Assembly (NCBI RefSeq): GCF_036323735.1
Contig: NC_086024.1
Location: forward strand, 127,618,053 to 127,682,052
DNA length: 64,000 nt
Source: Rattus norvegicus
Lineage: Eukaryota > Chordata > Mammalia > Rodentia > Muridae
Direction: 5' to 3'
Shown: in pieces, positions 32,636 through 45,170 of the stretch
Layout of the letters: each line of letters begins with the position of its first letter
Position numbering within the stretch: position 1 is the first letter of the stretch
Program-made: the position numbers and the translations under genes
Notes under the pieces: generated by a model
What the model saw: the letters and a program-made list of their open reading frames with translations, nothing else
Databases searched by the model: none
Told to the model about the DNA's origin: nothing

Positions 32636-33253
32636 AACGAGTCACCGGTTTCTCTTATTACAAGACTGTCAGTGCTGTTTAGTGGCTGACCTAAGACTGC
32701 AGTTTCTTCACAGGTCTCGTCTCAGGAAGTTGTGGTGGAACAGAGACTTTAAAAAAAAAAGGGGGGGGGGGACAAGAGGACTGACTACTTTATCCGAATA
32801 ATGACTTTTTAGGTAAAGCCTGAAACATAGTACTACAGAATCATGTTGATGACTTCAGATTTTGGAAGTAAAATAGTGGCTTGTAATTTGCAGTCTTTAG
32901 AAACTTGAATAAGCACCTGAATTTTTTTAATTTCTATTCTATGTGCAACATAGTATGATTCAGAAATTTTTCCGTTGGGGAAAACAATGAATATTTCCAT
33001 TGTGTTAAATGTAAAAAGGTCTGACCATGATCATAAAATTTAAATTTTATACAATTACTGTGCTTGCTTTAAAGCTCTTCAGACTAAGATACTGATCTTG
33101 TTGGAACTACTGCTTGCTTGCTTTCAATTTACAAGGGATTGATACAAGATTACTGTGGTGGCTATCACCTTTCTGTTTTTTTTTTGGGGGGTGGGTAGGG
33201 GAGAATGCTGGGGATAGAGTCCAAGCCTTTTGAGCTTTTTTTTTTTTTTTTTG
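32636..33253 (+). other. Lyset: LYSET 3' UTR (inferred)
   Basis: AT-rich, SINE-free sequence after the LYSET stop up to the B1 at 33254, with an A10/G11 run at 32751-32771. No canonical polyadenylation signal was found, so the 3' end is uncertain. Confidence 0.5.
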
Positions 33254-33392
33254 CATATTTTTCAAAACAGAGTTACTCTGTGTGCCCTGGCTATCCTGGA
33301 ACTTGCCCTGTAGCTCAGGCTGGCTTCAAACTTTTGTCTGCCTCTCTGCCTCCTGACACCTGGGATTAAAGGTTTGTGCCACCACCAACCTT
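33254..33392 (-). mobile_element. B1 SINE downstream of LYSET
   Basis: Reverse B1 with GTAGCTCAGGCTGGCTTCAA and CCTGGGATTAAAGGTTTGTG. Confidence 0.85.
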
Positions 33393-34029
33393 TTGTATTT
33401 TTACCATTGAATTACATTTCCAGCCATTCCAGCTATTTAGATACACAGAATTTGTTTTCTTTTTTTTTTTTTGGGGGGGGGGCTAAACCACTAATCTATA
33501 GGTTTTTGAAAAACTATGTAGAAAATGAACAGATTAAATGGTTGAAGTCTAGAAATAACACAAAGACACCATGTGTACCAGCACAGATCACTAAAGAGAG
33601 ATGTTCCTCTTCTGAGTGAGATCAGGGTATCCAGTGGTGGCTGTACTAACACACTTTACACCATGTTAATAACTATGGCTTTTGGGCCATTGCTTTAGAG
33701 CTGCAACAACCCAATGAATGTGACAGCAGCACTTAACCTGACGCAGTTCCTCACCGCTGACAACAGCCCACGCTCTGTACCAATGTCAACTATTTACCTA
33801 TGTATACTGCCTACTGACTCATCAAAAACGTTTTTGACTCGTCAAAAGTTTTTTCTCAAAACTGTACCATCTGCTAGCTTTTTGTGGTGCTAAAGATGAA
33901 ACTCACGTCCTTGCACATACTAGCCAACTTATAACTACTGTGCTATATCCCTAGTCCTACAAGTGGTTCAGGAACCTCACTTTATGTTGTATTTGAACAG
34001 AGAGGCTAAGATTTCCATGGCAAAATTGA

Positions 34030-34840
34030 ATCTTTTTTTTTTGAGACATTTTCTGGCTGTTCTGAATCTTGCTATGTAAACCAGGTTGGCTGTGAACTCA
34101 GAGACCAACATACCTCCTCTCAGAGTTCAGGGGCTAAAGGAAAGACGTGCCTGTGACATCATGCCTGGCTCAAACTTTAATCTTAAAAGACCCAGTAAAT
34201 TCTGATCAAAAGCATCAGAATTTACTAGTGTTGGCCCATGCACTTGGCCCCAGCACTTGAGAGCAGAGAGAGGCAAATGCCTGGTCTACATGAAAAGTTC
34301 CAGGACAGCCAGAGCTACAGAGAGACCCTGTAACAAACAAACAGCCCCCCTGCCCCCCGCCCCAACTCAAAAACCAACTCAATTTTTACAAGACTCTGAA
34401 GCATTCAGGAACTAGTAACCAGTCCATGGACAGGGTAACTGGAAAAGCCATGCTAAGAGGCATAGGCAGGGTGTGGCACATTCCTGTAATTCAGCATTCA
34501 GGGTCGGGCAGGTGGGTCTCTGTAAATCTAGTCTATGTAATAAGTTCTAGGACAGCCAGCTGCATAGTCGAACACTGCCTCCAAACAACAATAAAAAATC
34601 AGATTAAGCAAGTTTTGAACCCAGGATATCTATCTGGCTTCAGATTCCACCTCTGTACTTATGGAAAAATTACTGATTCCTTTTTAATTAGTATAGAAGT
34701 AGTAATTATTTTTATTTTTGTCAAAACAGGGCTTCTCTGTGTAGCTCTGGCAGATCTGGAACTTGTTCTGTAGACCAGGTTGGCTTTGAACTCAAAGAGC
34801 CAAGAAGCTTTTGTACGGATTAAAGGGATTTCCAGATGTA
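34030..34840. mobile_element. cluster of four diverged B1 SINEs
   Basis: Reverse at about 34035-34170, forward at 34225-34345, forward at 34464-34595 and reverse at 34720-34830. All carry recognisable B1 blocks such as CCAGGTTGGCTTTGAACTCA. Confidence 0.75.
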
Positions 34841-35512
34841 ATTAATTATTAATGGTTAGCTTACAAGGTTAATCTGCTCTTTAAAAAATTATATTCACTT
34901 ACCTCTGTTTTTCCAAACAGATTTCCAAAGAGATTAGGTGCCATAGTGCATATATGGAGGGCATGTTTTCTCAGGTGTTATCCACTTAGGTTTTGGAGAC
35001 AGGGTCTTTCTCACTGGCCTGGAGCTCACCAAGTAGCTAAGGATACCAGTCTCCATTGGACCAAACTGCTTGGCTCTTCCCAATCCAAAACAAAAATAAG
35101 GGTCCTTGCTAACAAGCAATTCTGCAAACACTTTACCAACAGTGCCATTGTCAATCCTACCTGGAGTGAAACAATCCCATTGAAGTTTTTCACTGAAATT
35201 CTTTAGTTTTTTAAAAGTGCAGGCACAGGAAAGAGTTTACCTGCAGAAATGTCTATGGCACTTTTTTCGATAGTACACATTTTTTACTTAGCTGTCATTA
35301 ACTTAGAGTAAAAATCCCTGGAGTATAGAATCTGATTCTGCTTTACAATCTTTTTAAGAACAAAAAGCTTTTCTTTGGTGGAGTCACGAGATAAAGTGCT
35401 CACATGACTAAGTCATTGCTCCCTTGAAACAAACATGTATGCTCGTACTGAATGGGTAGGGTTGGTCTTCAGTTCCTGGCAGAAGCAATTACTGTGATAC
35501 TTCATTATTCAG

Positions 35513-35916
35513 GAATGCACCACCATGATGTTACAAATCCTCTTACACATAAAGTCCTAGATAACTTTTGACTACACGACTACAGTTGAAATCACCATGC
35601 AGTTAGTGGTGTGTGTGTGTGTGTGTAAGGTAGTGAGAAACAAACAAAAAACCCAAAAAAACCTCATACAATGTCAAGATCCATGGAGATAGGTCCAGTC
35701 CATTTTATCTTGAATGCACCACCATGATGTTACAAATCCTCTTACACATAAAGTCCTAGATAACTTTTGACTACATGACTACAGTTGAAATCACCATGCA
35801 GTTAGTGGTGTGTGTGTGTGTGTGTGTGTGTAAGGTAGTGAGAAACAAACAAAAAACCCCAAAAAACCTCATACAACGTCAAGATCCATGGAGATAGGTC
35901 CAGTCCATTTTATCTT
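35513..35916 (+). repeat. tandem duplication of about 200 bp
   Basis: Copy 1 at 35513-35711 (199 bp) and copy 2 at 35712-35916 (205 bp), both starting GAATGCACCACCATGATGTT. They differ mainly by a longer GT run in copy 2, one extra C, and single-base changes (CACGAC/CATGAC, CAATGTC/CAACGTC). Confidence 0.97.
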
Positions 35917-36582
35917 GAACATTTTTCAGATGCTTCCTCTTAGGGTTCACAGACTGGTCCAGTGTTTTAATGTAGCATTTACTGAAGATTCGGGTATTGG
36001 AGCTGTGTTTATCTTTGGAACAGTATCAGAAAATGTTCTGTAGAAAGTTCACTTGAGCCATTTACAAATTTTGTCTACATCTTCCTCATTAAGTCCTCCC
36101 TGTGTTGATCTGAACATGCTTCTCTCAGACGTTTGCTTCCCATTCTGCCAAAGCTGCTCAGTTTCATCAATAAGTCCACAGAGTCAACTTACAACCAAGT
36201 CTGGATTCTTGAGTTACTTTTTGAGGGGTTTCTGACCTTTTGACCCTTGACATACATTCTTCAGTTGGCTTTTGGGTCAGCATTATCTAGGATGTTCCTT
36301 CATGTCCTGTACTTTATGTACTCATTCAGGAGTCACAAACCAAGAGGAGCAGTCACATGTGGCCACTAGCTGTATATATTCAGTAGTTCAGTTCTAGATA
36401 ATTCTCTAGTTTTTCTTCTTCCTCATAGCTGCTTTGAGAAATTCTCCTTGGCAATCTCCTCCAACTCTGTTGGTGTGCTCCAGTTCTCTCTTCTTAGGTT
36501 TCTGTCATCTCATCCAGTCCTGTGGTTTTAAGTACCCTTCTCCAGAGTTTCACTTGAATATCCACCATCTGCTTACCTTTTT

Positions 36583-37195
36583 TTTTTTTTTCCTGAAGTG
36601 GAATCTCAGTAGGTTATCCAAGATGGTCTTGAACTTGGTCCTTTTGCCTCAGCCTCCCAACCAGCTGGGATCACTTGCATGCAATCACTATGCTTGGCTT
36701 CACTTCACTGCCTGCTTATACATCATCATATATTTACTAGCAGACTCAGGAAATTTAACCTGTCTAAAACCAAGCTGCGAAAGTCAACCCATCAAAACCT
36801 GTTTTTCAACTGGGCCACATCCCATAATTCTAGCACTTCAGAAGAGGCAGGAGGACCAGAGTTCAAGGACAACTTTACAAGTTCGAGATCCTATCTTAGG
36901 TCAGGTCTGCTGTCTCACACTTTTGATCCCAGCACTTAAGAGGTAAAGGCAGGCAGATCTCTGAGGCCAGCCTGGATTACAGATGGAGTGCCGGGACAGC
37001 CAGGCCACACAGAGGAAAGTCCTGTCTTGGCACTCTATACCTTTATGACGTTCCCTACTGTTCTTTCTGCTCAATTCCACTCCAGATGCACTAATCATCT
37101 TTTCTTATTTCCTTTTCTGACAAGCCTCACACTATGCAACTCAGCACCTTCCTGCCTCTGCCTCCAGAGTGCTGGGATTACAGACACCTGCTTCC
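36583..37195. mobile_element. three diverged B1 SINEs
   Basis: Reverse at about 36583-36690, forward at 36905-37035 (GTCTCACACTTTTGATCCCA) and reverse at 37110-37190 (CTCTGCCTCCAGAGTGCTGG). Confidence 0.75.
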
Positions 37196-37199
37196 TTGC

Positions 37200-38232
37200 T
37201 GAGCTCCACTGTTCTTGACTTTGGACTATTTCCGAAATGTTACAAAGCCTCCCTCATGCTTTATCTGTGTTTTCTTCAAACTCTGGCTCAGATGTCACCA
37301 TCTTGAGCCTCTGGCTGCCTACTGAAAGCATGCATTCTTCCCAGTGTGACTTTAACCCACAGTACTTACCTGTCCTCACATGATCACATGTACATTTCCT
37401 CAGAATCTTGGACTTTTATCATGTACTGTGATGACACCTATGCTTACAACAGTAAGCGGCACACAGCAGGTGCCCAGTTCTCTTCTCAGTACTGTAAAAA
37501 CTACTTGAGAAAAGCCAAAAGCTAATATTTATTATTAAGTGTGGCCTAATCTGTCATGTGTTCCAGTTTGACCCAACTCTTTCCGGTCTCAGGATTTAGT
37601 GATTTTTCTCTTCAAGGCCAAGATTTCAACTGTCCCTCAATGTATTTTTATATTCGCTGTCTTAGAATTTTCATATACAAAGTTTTTTATTAAATGCTTG
37701 TCTAGAGCTCTCAATACATGTTTCATGAAAAAGAGTTTTGTACCTAACAAGTACAAAGTGCAACAGTATTAGAACTACATAACACAATTCCAGTCACTGA
37801 TGTTCAAGGCAGTACCATGGATCCAGAAAGCACTCATAAAAAACTACCATCTCCACTTGATTTGGCCAGAGTAAATTTCTATTTGAAACTATACTCCAGG
37901 TGCCTATTGATATCCCAATGTGAGCTGCTACTTTTTAAGATATAAACAGTTTATTTCTAGAATTCACTGTTTTGTGGACCACAATTTTAAAGAGAGCAAT
38001 TCTGATCCCAAAGGTCACCAGAGAACTAGAATAAGTCACAGTACTTTTATGACATTCTTATACTTCTTATACTTGTACGATAACACATTAGCTCAAAATT
38101 GTTTTCAAGGTTAAGCCTAGGCATATACATTGAGAAATTCTACCCTTTATTTGATGGTACCCTACTCCATTACTAGGCCCACTTTTTCTAACCTTGCATG
38201 TTGCAAGGAGGAGAGGGGGTACAGGTCTTCTT
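37200..38232. other. intergenic sequence between LYSET and GON7
   Basis: AT-rich and without recognisable SINEs or coding signal. Confidence 0.45.
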
Positions 38233-38245
38233 AAGAAAAAATTAA

Positions 38246-38350
38246 GGGGTTGGGGACTTAGCTCAGTGGTAGAGCGCTTGCCTAGCAAGCTCAAGGCCCT
38301 GGGTTCGGTCCCCAACTCCGAAAAAAAGAAAAAAGAAAAAAAAAAGAAAA
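38246..38350 (+). mobile_element. ID SINE
   Basis: Forward ID with target-site duplication AAGAAAAAATTAA at 38233-38245 and 38351-38363. Confidence 0.95.
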
Positions 38351-38409
38351 AAGAAAAAATTAAATACACCCTGGAGAAGATGTTTAAATTGAACCTTAAA
38401 GGACGAAAG

Positions 38410-38565
38410 CAGCAGCATGCACAGCAGTACACACCTTTAAGCCCTACACTGGTGGTCCGGGGAGACTGAGGCAGGCAGATCTCTGAGACTTCAGGCCAGC
38501 CCGATCTATAGAAGTCTCAGGTCAGCCAAGGCTACATATAGAGAATCAGTCAGGAAAAAAAAAAA
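38410..38565 (+). mobile_element. B1 SINE
   Basis: Forward B1 with GACTGAGGCAGGCAGATCTC and GGTCAGCCAAGGCTACATA, ending in an A-run. Confidence 0.8.
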
Positions 38566-39194
38566 CAATGAGGACACACCTGAGAAAGGGTGGCAGCACT
38601 TCAGATCTTTGCCTTTGCCTCCCAAGTGGTGGGATTGTAGGTGTGCCCGCTATGTCTCCCCCCATGTTTTTATCCATGGTAAATTCTTCTTCACTGGTGT
38701 TTTTTAACTGTCCTAATACTACAGCCAAGCAACTATGCCCTATATGTGGATCTGGGCCCTCGAGTTATATTATTAAAATAACATTCTCTTTAGGCACTCT
38801 TAAACAAGTACATCTCTTGCAAGAATTTGTTCCACCTTTTAGATTATTCACTGAGGCTCATGATAGGCTTATTTTTAGGTGGAAATGTGAGGGTTGACTT
38901 TCTAGTACAAAAGTAAGTTGTTGGAGCTGTTTCAACAGGTAGCACTGTTCTGCTTGTCTTTGGCTAATTGCAGCAGTAAGAGTATTGGAATGAGTATTAA
39001 AGCCAAATAAAAGATCCATCAAACCTATAGCCCAGAACCTCAAAACATTATATAAGCACAAATACTATTAACATGCATTTATAATAAATTCACTGAACAA
39101 AGTGTAAAAAGTTTAGGAGCAAGTTGAACTGTCATTTGAAACTATCTTTACCCTTCATATATATATGCGTACTAATGTAAGGGAGTCAGGTCCC

Positions 39195-39305
39195 TAAGAC
39201 TGGAGTGACAGAGGGTTGTGAACCACAATATGAGTGCTGGGAACTGAACCCAGGTCCTCTTGCATGAGCAGCCAGTGCTCGTAACTGCTGAACCATCTCT
39301 GCAGC
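39195..39305 (-). mobile_element. B2-type SINE fragment
   Basis: Reverse element with GAACTGAACCCAGGTCCTCT and an AACCATCTCTGCAGC end. Confidence 0.8.
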
Positions 39306-39582
39306 TTTCTCAGTTTAAACTACTTAAAATATACTAGTTTAAATTATATACAGGCATGTCCTTTTAAGGATTATGTAAATCTAGAAGTTAACAACTGAGT
39401 ATTAGAAACATCATTAAACAAGAATGTCTGGCCATTAGTAATTTTCCCTAGTTGAAATTGCTTGGATTACCTAAGAGTGCTTGGTGGAATGCTGATGCTC
39501 CAAGCAAAACATTTAAAAATGTAAAGTGTCTAAACTGATTATCCTGTGACACCATCTGTAATTTCAGGTATTAGTATAGATG

Positions 39583-39895
39583 TAATCTGCAGCTCTGCAT
39601 GTTAGCACAGCACAGGAGGCAGAGGCAAAGGCAGATCTTCAGGAGTTTGAGGCCAGCCTGGTCTAAGGAACAAGTTCTAGGCTAGCTGGGGTAAGCAGTG
39701 AGACTGTTTAAAAAAAAAAAAAAAATCTGGGTGGTGGTGGTGGTGCATGGACGGCTTTAATCCCAGCACTCATGAGGCAGAGGCAGAGGCAGTTTCTGTT
39801 GAGTTTGAGGCCAGTCTGGTCTACAAAGTGAGTTCTAGGACACCCAAGAATACACAGAGAACCTTCCCTCCCAAATTAAAAAACAAAACCCAAAA
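39583..39895 (+). mobile_element. two tandem B1 SINEs
   Basis: The first ends in poly(A) at 39710-39725. The second starts GGGTGGTGGTGGTGGTGCAT and ends with an AAAACAAAACCC tail. Confidence 0.85.
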
Positions 39896-40038
39896 CACAG
39901 AGCAAATGATCTACCACAGAACCCAATTCTAGCCCTAAAGAGTATTTTTTCATTTTAAGACACTGATGCAACCTCAGTGACTTGTGCCTATCAGACAAGC
40001 ATTCTACCACTGAGATACATATCCACAGCCTCAAAACA

Positions 40039-40039
<1 letters not shown>

Positions 40040-40085
<46 letters not shown>
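40040..40085. repeat. (CT)n microsatellite
   Basis: About 23 CT units in sequence downstream of GON7. Confidence 0.97.
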
Positions 40086-40088
<3 letters not shown>

Positions 40089-40319
40089 CAGTGGTTGGCT
40101 TTGTAACCTGAGGCAAGTAACTATTCCAAGATTGAGCGACTACTCTGAATTAAGTCATTATAGTTTGTGGTATTGATGAGTCTATGAGGTTCAGAATATA
40201 TCTGTAATCCCAGCACCCAAGAAGTGACAAGCAGAAAAATGAGTCTGAGGACAGGCTGGGCTACAACTAGGGAGTCCAGATCAACTTCAGCACACAGTAA
40301 AGCCATGTCTCTAAGTAAC

Positions 40320-40460
40320 AAAAAGCCAGGCATGGTTGTGTACACCTGTGATCCCTAATACTCAGAAGTAAGACATTAAACGGTCAAAGCCAGGTAGGCT
40401 ATGCAGTGAATTCCAGGCCAGTCTAGGCTACATACATAGCAAGAACCAGCCTCAAAACAA
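40320..40460 (+). mobile_element. B1 SINE downstream of GON7
   Basis: AAAAGCCAGGCATGGTTGTG head and GGCCAGTCTAGGCTACATAC in the body. Confidence 0.78.
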
Positions 40461-40689
40461 AATATGTAATTAAAAGAATTATTCTAATTTCACTAGGTAT
40501 ATTTTGCATTTCAAGTGTCAAAATCAGATAAGATGCACTATAAATAAAAAAAAAAACTACTCTATCTAGTTCCACTGATAAACAGCAGAAAAGAACACAT
40601 ACAATATATTTTAGGAATTTATATTTTTTAAACTATTCAACAGTTCCCTTTTGACTAAAATTAAAAAAAAATGGCTACAGGAAATAGGT

Positions 40690-41269
40690 AAGTTACAACC
40701 AATGTATTTTATTGACTTGGGCTTTACATCTATACTTGTACAGATGTATATATATACACACAAGTCATATTTCTTATCAATTCTTTCAAATATTAATTGC
40801 CTATGAACTACAACAAGCAGCTTTTATAAACACTGAAAGATGTAGACATACACCACTTGATTCAATGAGCATTTTAAGAGAGAAAAACAAACATAAAAAT
40901 TCATTTGCCAATTTAGAGTTCATTCACTGTGAGCGGTTTCATTTTATTTTAGGATGAGACAACAGGAGTTCACTCCCAAACACTTGTACTTTGTTAGGAA
41001 CAAGAAAGTTTGCTCTGTGATGTTCCAGTGAAAGAAAATGAATTTCCCAGCTAGAGCACAGGTCTTCTGTAATTCCAGTGATGAGGATAGCATTGCCCTG
41101 CTGTCTTGGGCCTTTTTTTTTTTTTTTTTTGAGGCATGGTCTTGGCATGTAGCACACAAGTTGGCCTCCAAACTTTGATTATACTGCCTCAGCCTTTGAA
41201 CGAACTGGGATTACAAGTACACATCATCTCACTCAGCCTGGTAGCAGTCTGAATGTCTTAAGAGCTGTG
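40690..41269 (-). other. Gon7: GON7 3' UTR (inferred) with polyadenylation signals
   Basis: Downstream of the GON7 stop, the minus strand reads AATAAA at 40948-40943 and again at 40713-40708, the second in a CAATAAAATAC setting. A B1-like SINE (minus) occupies about 41105-41240 inside the UTR. Confidence 0.6.
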
Positions 41270-44200
41270 TTAAGAAGTTGGTTTAGGTCGTTTTGCAGAT
41301 GGTCCATCTGAGTTAGTTCTACCAGAGTTATTTTCATCTTCTGCATCATCTTCATCACCTTTTAAAATAAATGTCTGTTGTATGATATGTTTAGTGGATA
41401 AAAGAAATACAAATAGGTAAAGAGACTGATACGAGACGTCCCTTTGGGGACTAAACAACCACACATATCTTACACTTTATAAGTGCTAGGAGCCAGTGGG
41501 ATTGCTCAGTGGGTCAAAGTAAATGCAGTACAGGTAAATATGGTGACCTGAGTTCAATCCCTTGAGCCCAATAAAAAGGAGACCCCACTCTACATATGCA
41601 TCATGCTAAAATGAATTTTTAAAAACTTCAGGAATTAGTTGAATGTGACAGCCTTTAATCTTAGTGCCTAGGAGACAGAAACATGCAGATCTCTCTAAGT
41701 TCAAAGCCAGCCTGATCTACATAGTAAATTCCAGGGGAGCCAGGGCCACACAGTAAGGCCACATCTCAAAAACAACGTAACTGTACACCTTTCATTACAG
41801 CACTCGGAAGGAAGCAGCAGGCAAATCTCTTGAGTTTGAGGCCAGCCTGTCTATAATGTACTGCTTTATTATTGCCCCAGGGACAAGAGAATCCTCACAT
41901 ACATCAAATAATGAATGATATGTGACCCTGGCTCCTTAATTTAAAACTACTGGTTGAATAAAGATGCCTACTGCCTATAGCTGGGTAGAGGAGAGGTAGG
42001 TACAGTTTCGGTTCTCTTGGTTTGAGGAGAACCACAAGAAAAAAGAAGATGGAGAGAAGACACCACGGGGGTAGGTGAGTCATGAAAACATGGCCAGGCT
42101 ACGAGGGTAGGCCAGCTGGAGTTAAGAGCTGCCCAGATGGAACACAGCAAGTTGTAACTCAGGATTATTGATGGGGAAGTGGATCAGAATAGCTTATAAG
42201 GGAGGTATCTGCCCAGCTCTAGTGCATTAACAGCATATTATAAATATAAAGTTGTATGTCTTTTAATCTGAGAACTAAATGATCTAAGGTGGGATAAGAA
42301 ACTTCTAATATAACATATTGGCACCCAATATGGGGTACCATTTTGTACAAGTCTGATTTCAGTTCTTCCTCCTAGACCAATGTTCCCAGAAATAAGACTC
42401 AGACTCAAAGTATATGTACAAATACTTTGGCCATATAGGCTCTTCTCTGATTAGATCATAGGATAACCCATTTATATTAACCTACATTCTGCCACATGTA
42501 CGGTTACCTGTGTTCAGGTACACGCATCCTTCTCTTACAACTACTAATTTACTTTCAGCTGCTATAGATTGCCTAGTTTGGACATCTCAGACAAATGAAG
42601 AGTGTAGAGCCATTTGTGCCTGACTGTTGTCTTAGGATTCGTTACCATTGTACTGTGAATCCACGTATCATTCCTTTGTGTATATGTGTATGTATGATGT
42701 GTATATACATGCTATAGTACACACAGAGGTCACCATTTCAGTATAGGTCTTTACCTTCCACTTTAAGAAAGGGTCTCTACATACATGAAGTTTCCTGGCT
42801 CCATCTTCCAACTCACTGCAAGGGCACAAGAATTACAGGCACATGGTCTTACATGGGTTCTGGGGAGTCAACCTCAAGCCCTCATGTCTATGCAGCTGGC
42901 TTTACTTTAATTGTTAGACATTATCCAACAATTTTCACATGACTATTATTCAAAAATTAAAAGAATGGGCATTTGTATTATTTTCACTTTTCAGCTACCA
43001 ATGAACAGTGCTGCTACCGTCAGGTATTGAATCTTGGTATAAACATATTTCCAGTTAACTTGGAAAACTAGTGGTTTAATTATGGGGTGGTATGGTTAAG
43101 TTTTTAGAAATTCTAAAGTGGACAAACCATTTTACACTTCCACCAACGAGGGCCTATCATATCCTAGTATGATAGCTAATCTTGGTTGTCAACCTGCCCA
43201 GCCCATGAGAAAAGATATGGAAGGAAGCTTTTGCTTTTTTTGCCTGCTTGCCCTCACTCTGACTAGCAAGTTCCTCTACTCTGTTACCGAGATGCCCACG
43301 ATGCTCCTTTGTTGGTGTTAGAACCTACTTCTTTAGGACTGGAACAAAGACTGAAAACTGGAGTCCTCTTAAGAAAGTCTTAAGTCCCTGACTGGGACTG
43401 TTGAGACATCCAGTCTCATGGACAAACAACTACCAGATTCTTGGCTTTTCTGTCAGGGCTTTTTTTTGGTTCTTTTTTTCGGAGCTGGGGACCGAACCCA
43501 GGGCCATGCGCTTCCTAGGTAAGCGCTCTACCACTGAGCTAAATCCCCAGCCCCTCTGTCAGGGCTTTTTTTGGACTACTCAGACCACAGGCCATAAGTC
43601 ACTCTTACTCAGTTCTGCTCCTTTGAAGAAACCTAATACATCTAGATAATACCTTTTAATGACAGCCAACGCCCATATTATAAAGAATTAGGAAGTACAG
43701 TTTAACCTCCTCCTTAGTTCCTTGATTCCTTAGTTCAGGACGATATCTATCTTGGGATTCAATTCAAGATAAGAAAAATAAATGTAGCCAAGCTTGAGTG
43801 TGGGCACATTTCTTTATTCCCGACTGCTGAGGCAGAGTCAGGCGGCTCTCTGCAACTCAAAGCTAGTCTGGTTTAACAGTTACATGGTGACAATGTCTAC
43901 AAAATAATTTTATTCCTAGTAACAGGGTTGGGGCTGGAGAGATGGCTCAGCGGTTAAGAGCACTGCCAACTTTATCCCTGCATGCACAAGGCACTCTCAA
44001 CTGTCTGTACCTCTGCTTCAGGGGATTTGATGCCCTCTTCTGGCCTCCAAAGGCACTGCACATAAGTGGTGTACAGACACGCATGCAGGTAAAACATCCA
44101 TCTTTAAAAACAAACTCCAAACCTAACAGTTAAGTTTCTAGAACAGTAGAGGGGGTGAGAGAAAGCAAGAGCCAGAGGAAAGGAAAGTGTACGGCAGCGG

Positions 44201-45170
44201 TGATAACCAGTAAAAGTTGGCAACCTAAACGTTCGATCATGGAAGAGGGAGGGGCTCATGAGGCGCCTCTCCTCCCGGAGGAGCGTTTGGCAGTTGATGG
44301 GGGGCGCGGAGTCATTGTTTTCTTCAGTGGTTTAGTCACTGCTGAGTTGCCCTAGTTCCTGTAAACAACCCACCCAAGCTCACACAAATATCCTTAAATA
44401 AACTCAGTGAGTGACAACAAAAGAAAGGGCAGGAGCCCTGTTGGGAAGGGGTTCAGCGGGGGATAGAGAGAGACCAGAATGCACTACATACATGAATGAA
44501 ACTATCAATTAATTTAAAAACTAAAAAACCCTTTTACTTTCAAAACAATACCTATAAAACTGAGAGGGTTAAGATTCCCTAAAACAAAGTGGGTCTCGAT
44601 CATCTGAAGCTCTTATTCTGTCAAATGTTTTTCTAATTTCTAACTTCACTCCTTTTCTTCTTTCAACAATCAGCTCCAAAGTCCCGCCCTTTCGGTCTTC
44701 CTGCCAGTTAGCAATGGTTACAGACCACCACACTTTCTCGAGCAGATCTGCCTATCTCGATCCTTTGCAAGGGAGTCGAGCTGACTTCGTTCGTTGTCCA
44801 GTCCCTAATCCAACACTCGCCGCGGTGGGAGATCAGACAAAGAGGGCAGAGAGGACTAACGATTTTTAGAAGCGATTCCTCCTCCCCCAGTCTCGCCTTC
44901 TCTAGGCTGCCCTTCACACTGCCTGCCCCCGCCAGAGTCCCCCGGCGCCCCGCCCCCGCGCTCACCATCCAAAGCGTCCTCCGGATCTTCCGCCACGCCC
45001 TGTGCGTCCTGCTCCACTAGGGTCCCGAAGAACTCCGCTACCAACTCCTTCATGCGGACCACGCCCGCCGACAGGCTCTGGAGAGGGTCCGCGTCGCTCG
45101 ACGCTTCACAGGACACTTGTAGCCGCTGCGGCTCCCCGTCACCACCGACATACTCGCCAGAAAGCTCCAT
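41270..45170 (-). CDS. Gon7: GON7, KEOPS/EKC complex subunit, two coding exons
   Basis: CDS complement(join(41270..41358, 44966..45170)), 97 residues. Known role: small, largely disordered acidic subunit of the KEOPS complex (with OSGEP, TP53RK, TPRKB and LAGE3), which makes the t6A modification of ANN-decoding tRNAs. Exon 1 encodes 68 residues starting MELSGEYVGGDGEP and ends GATG|GTGAG. Exon 2 follows TTTTAAAAG and completes a Gly codon, then reads DEDDAEDENN and ends in a lysine/proline-rich tail (SAKRPKPTS). Human is about 100 residues with the same acidic stretch and tail. The intron is about 3.6 kb. The 3' UTR probably runs to an AATAAA (minus) at 40708-40713, with a further one at 40943-40948. 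The 3' UTR contains a B1-like element. The gene is head-to-head with UBR7, the two start codons being 258 bp apart. Confidence 0.95.
41636..41860 (+). mobile_element. B1 SINEs in GON7 intron
   Basis: B1 at about 41636-41775 (CAGCCTGATCTACATAGTAA), followed by a second, shorter copy to about 41860 (GAGTTTGAGGCCAGCCTGTC). Confidence 0.75.
41861..43448. other. GON7 intron sequence
   Basis: Intron 1 of GON7 on the minus strand. AT-rich with no SINE that I can name in this part. Confidence 0.45.
43469..43554 (-). mobile_element. ID SINE
   Basis: Reverse ID with target-site duplication TCTGTCAGGGCTTTTTTT starting at 43449 and 43555. Confidence 0.96.
43932..44112 (+). mobile_element. B2 SINE
   Basis: GGGCTGGAGAGATGGCTCAG head, with TGATGCCCTCTTCTGGCC in the body. 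Confidence 0.93.
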
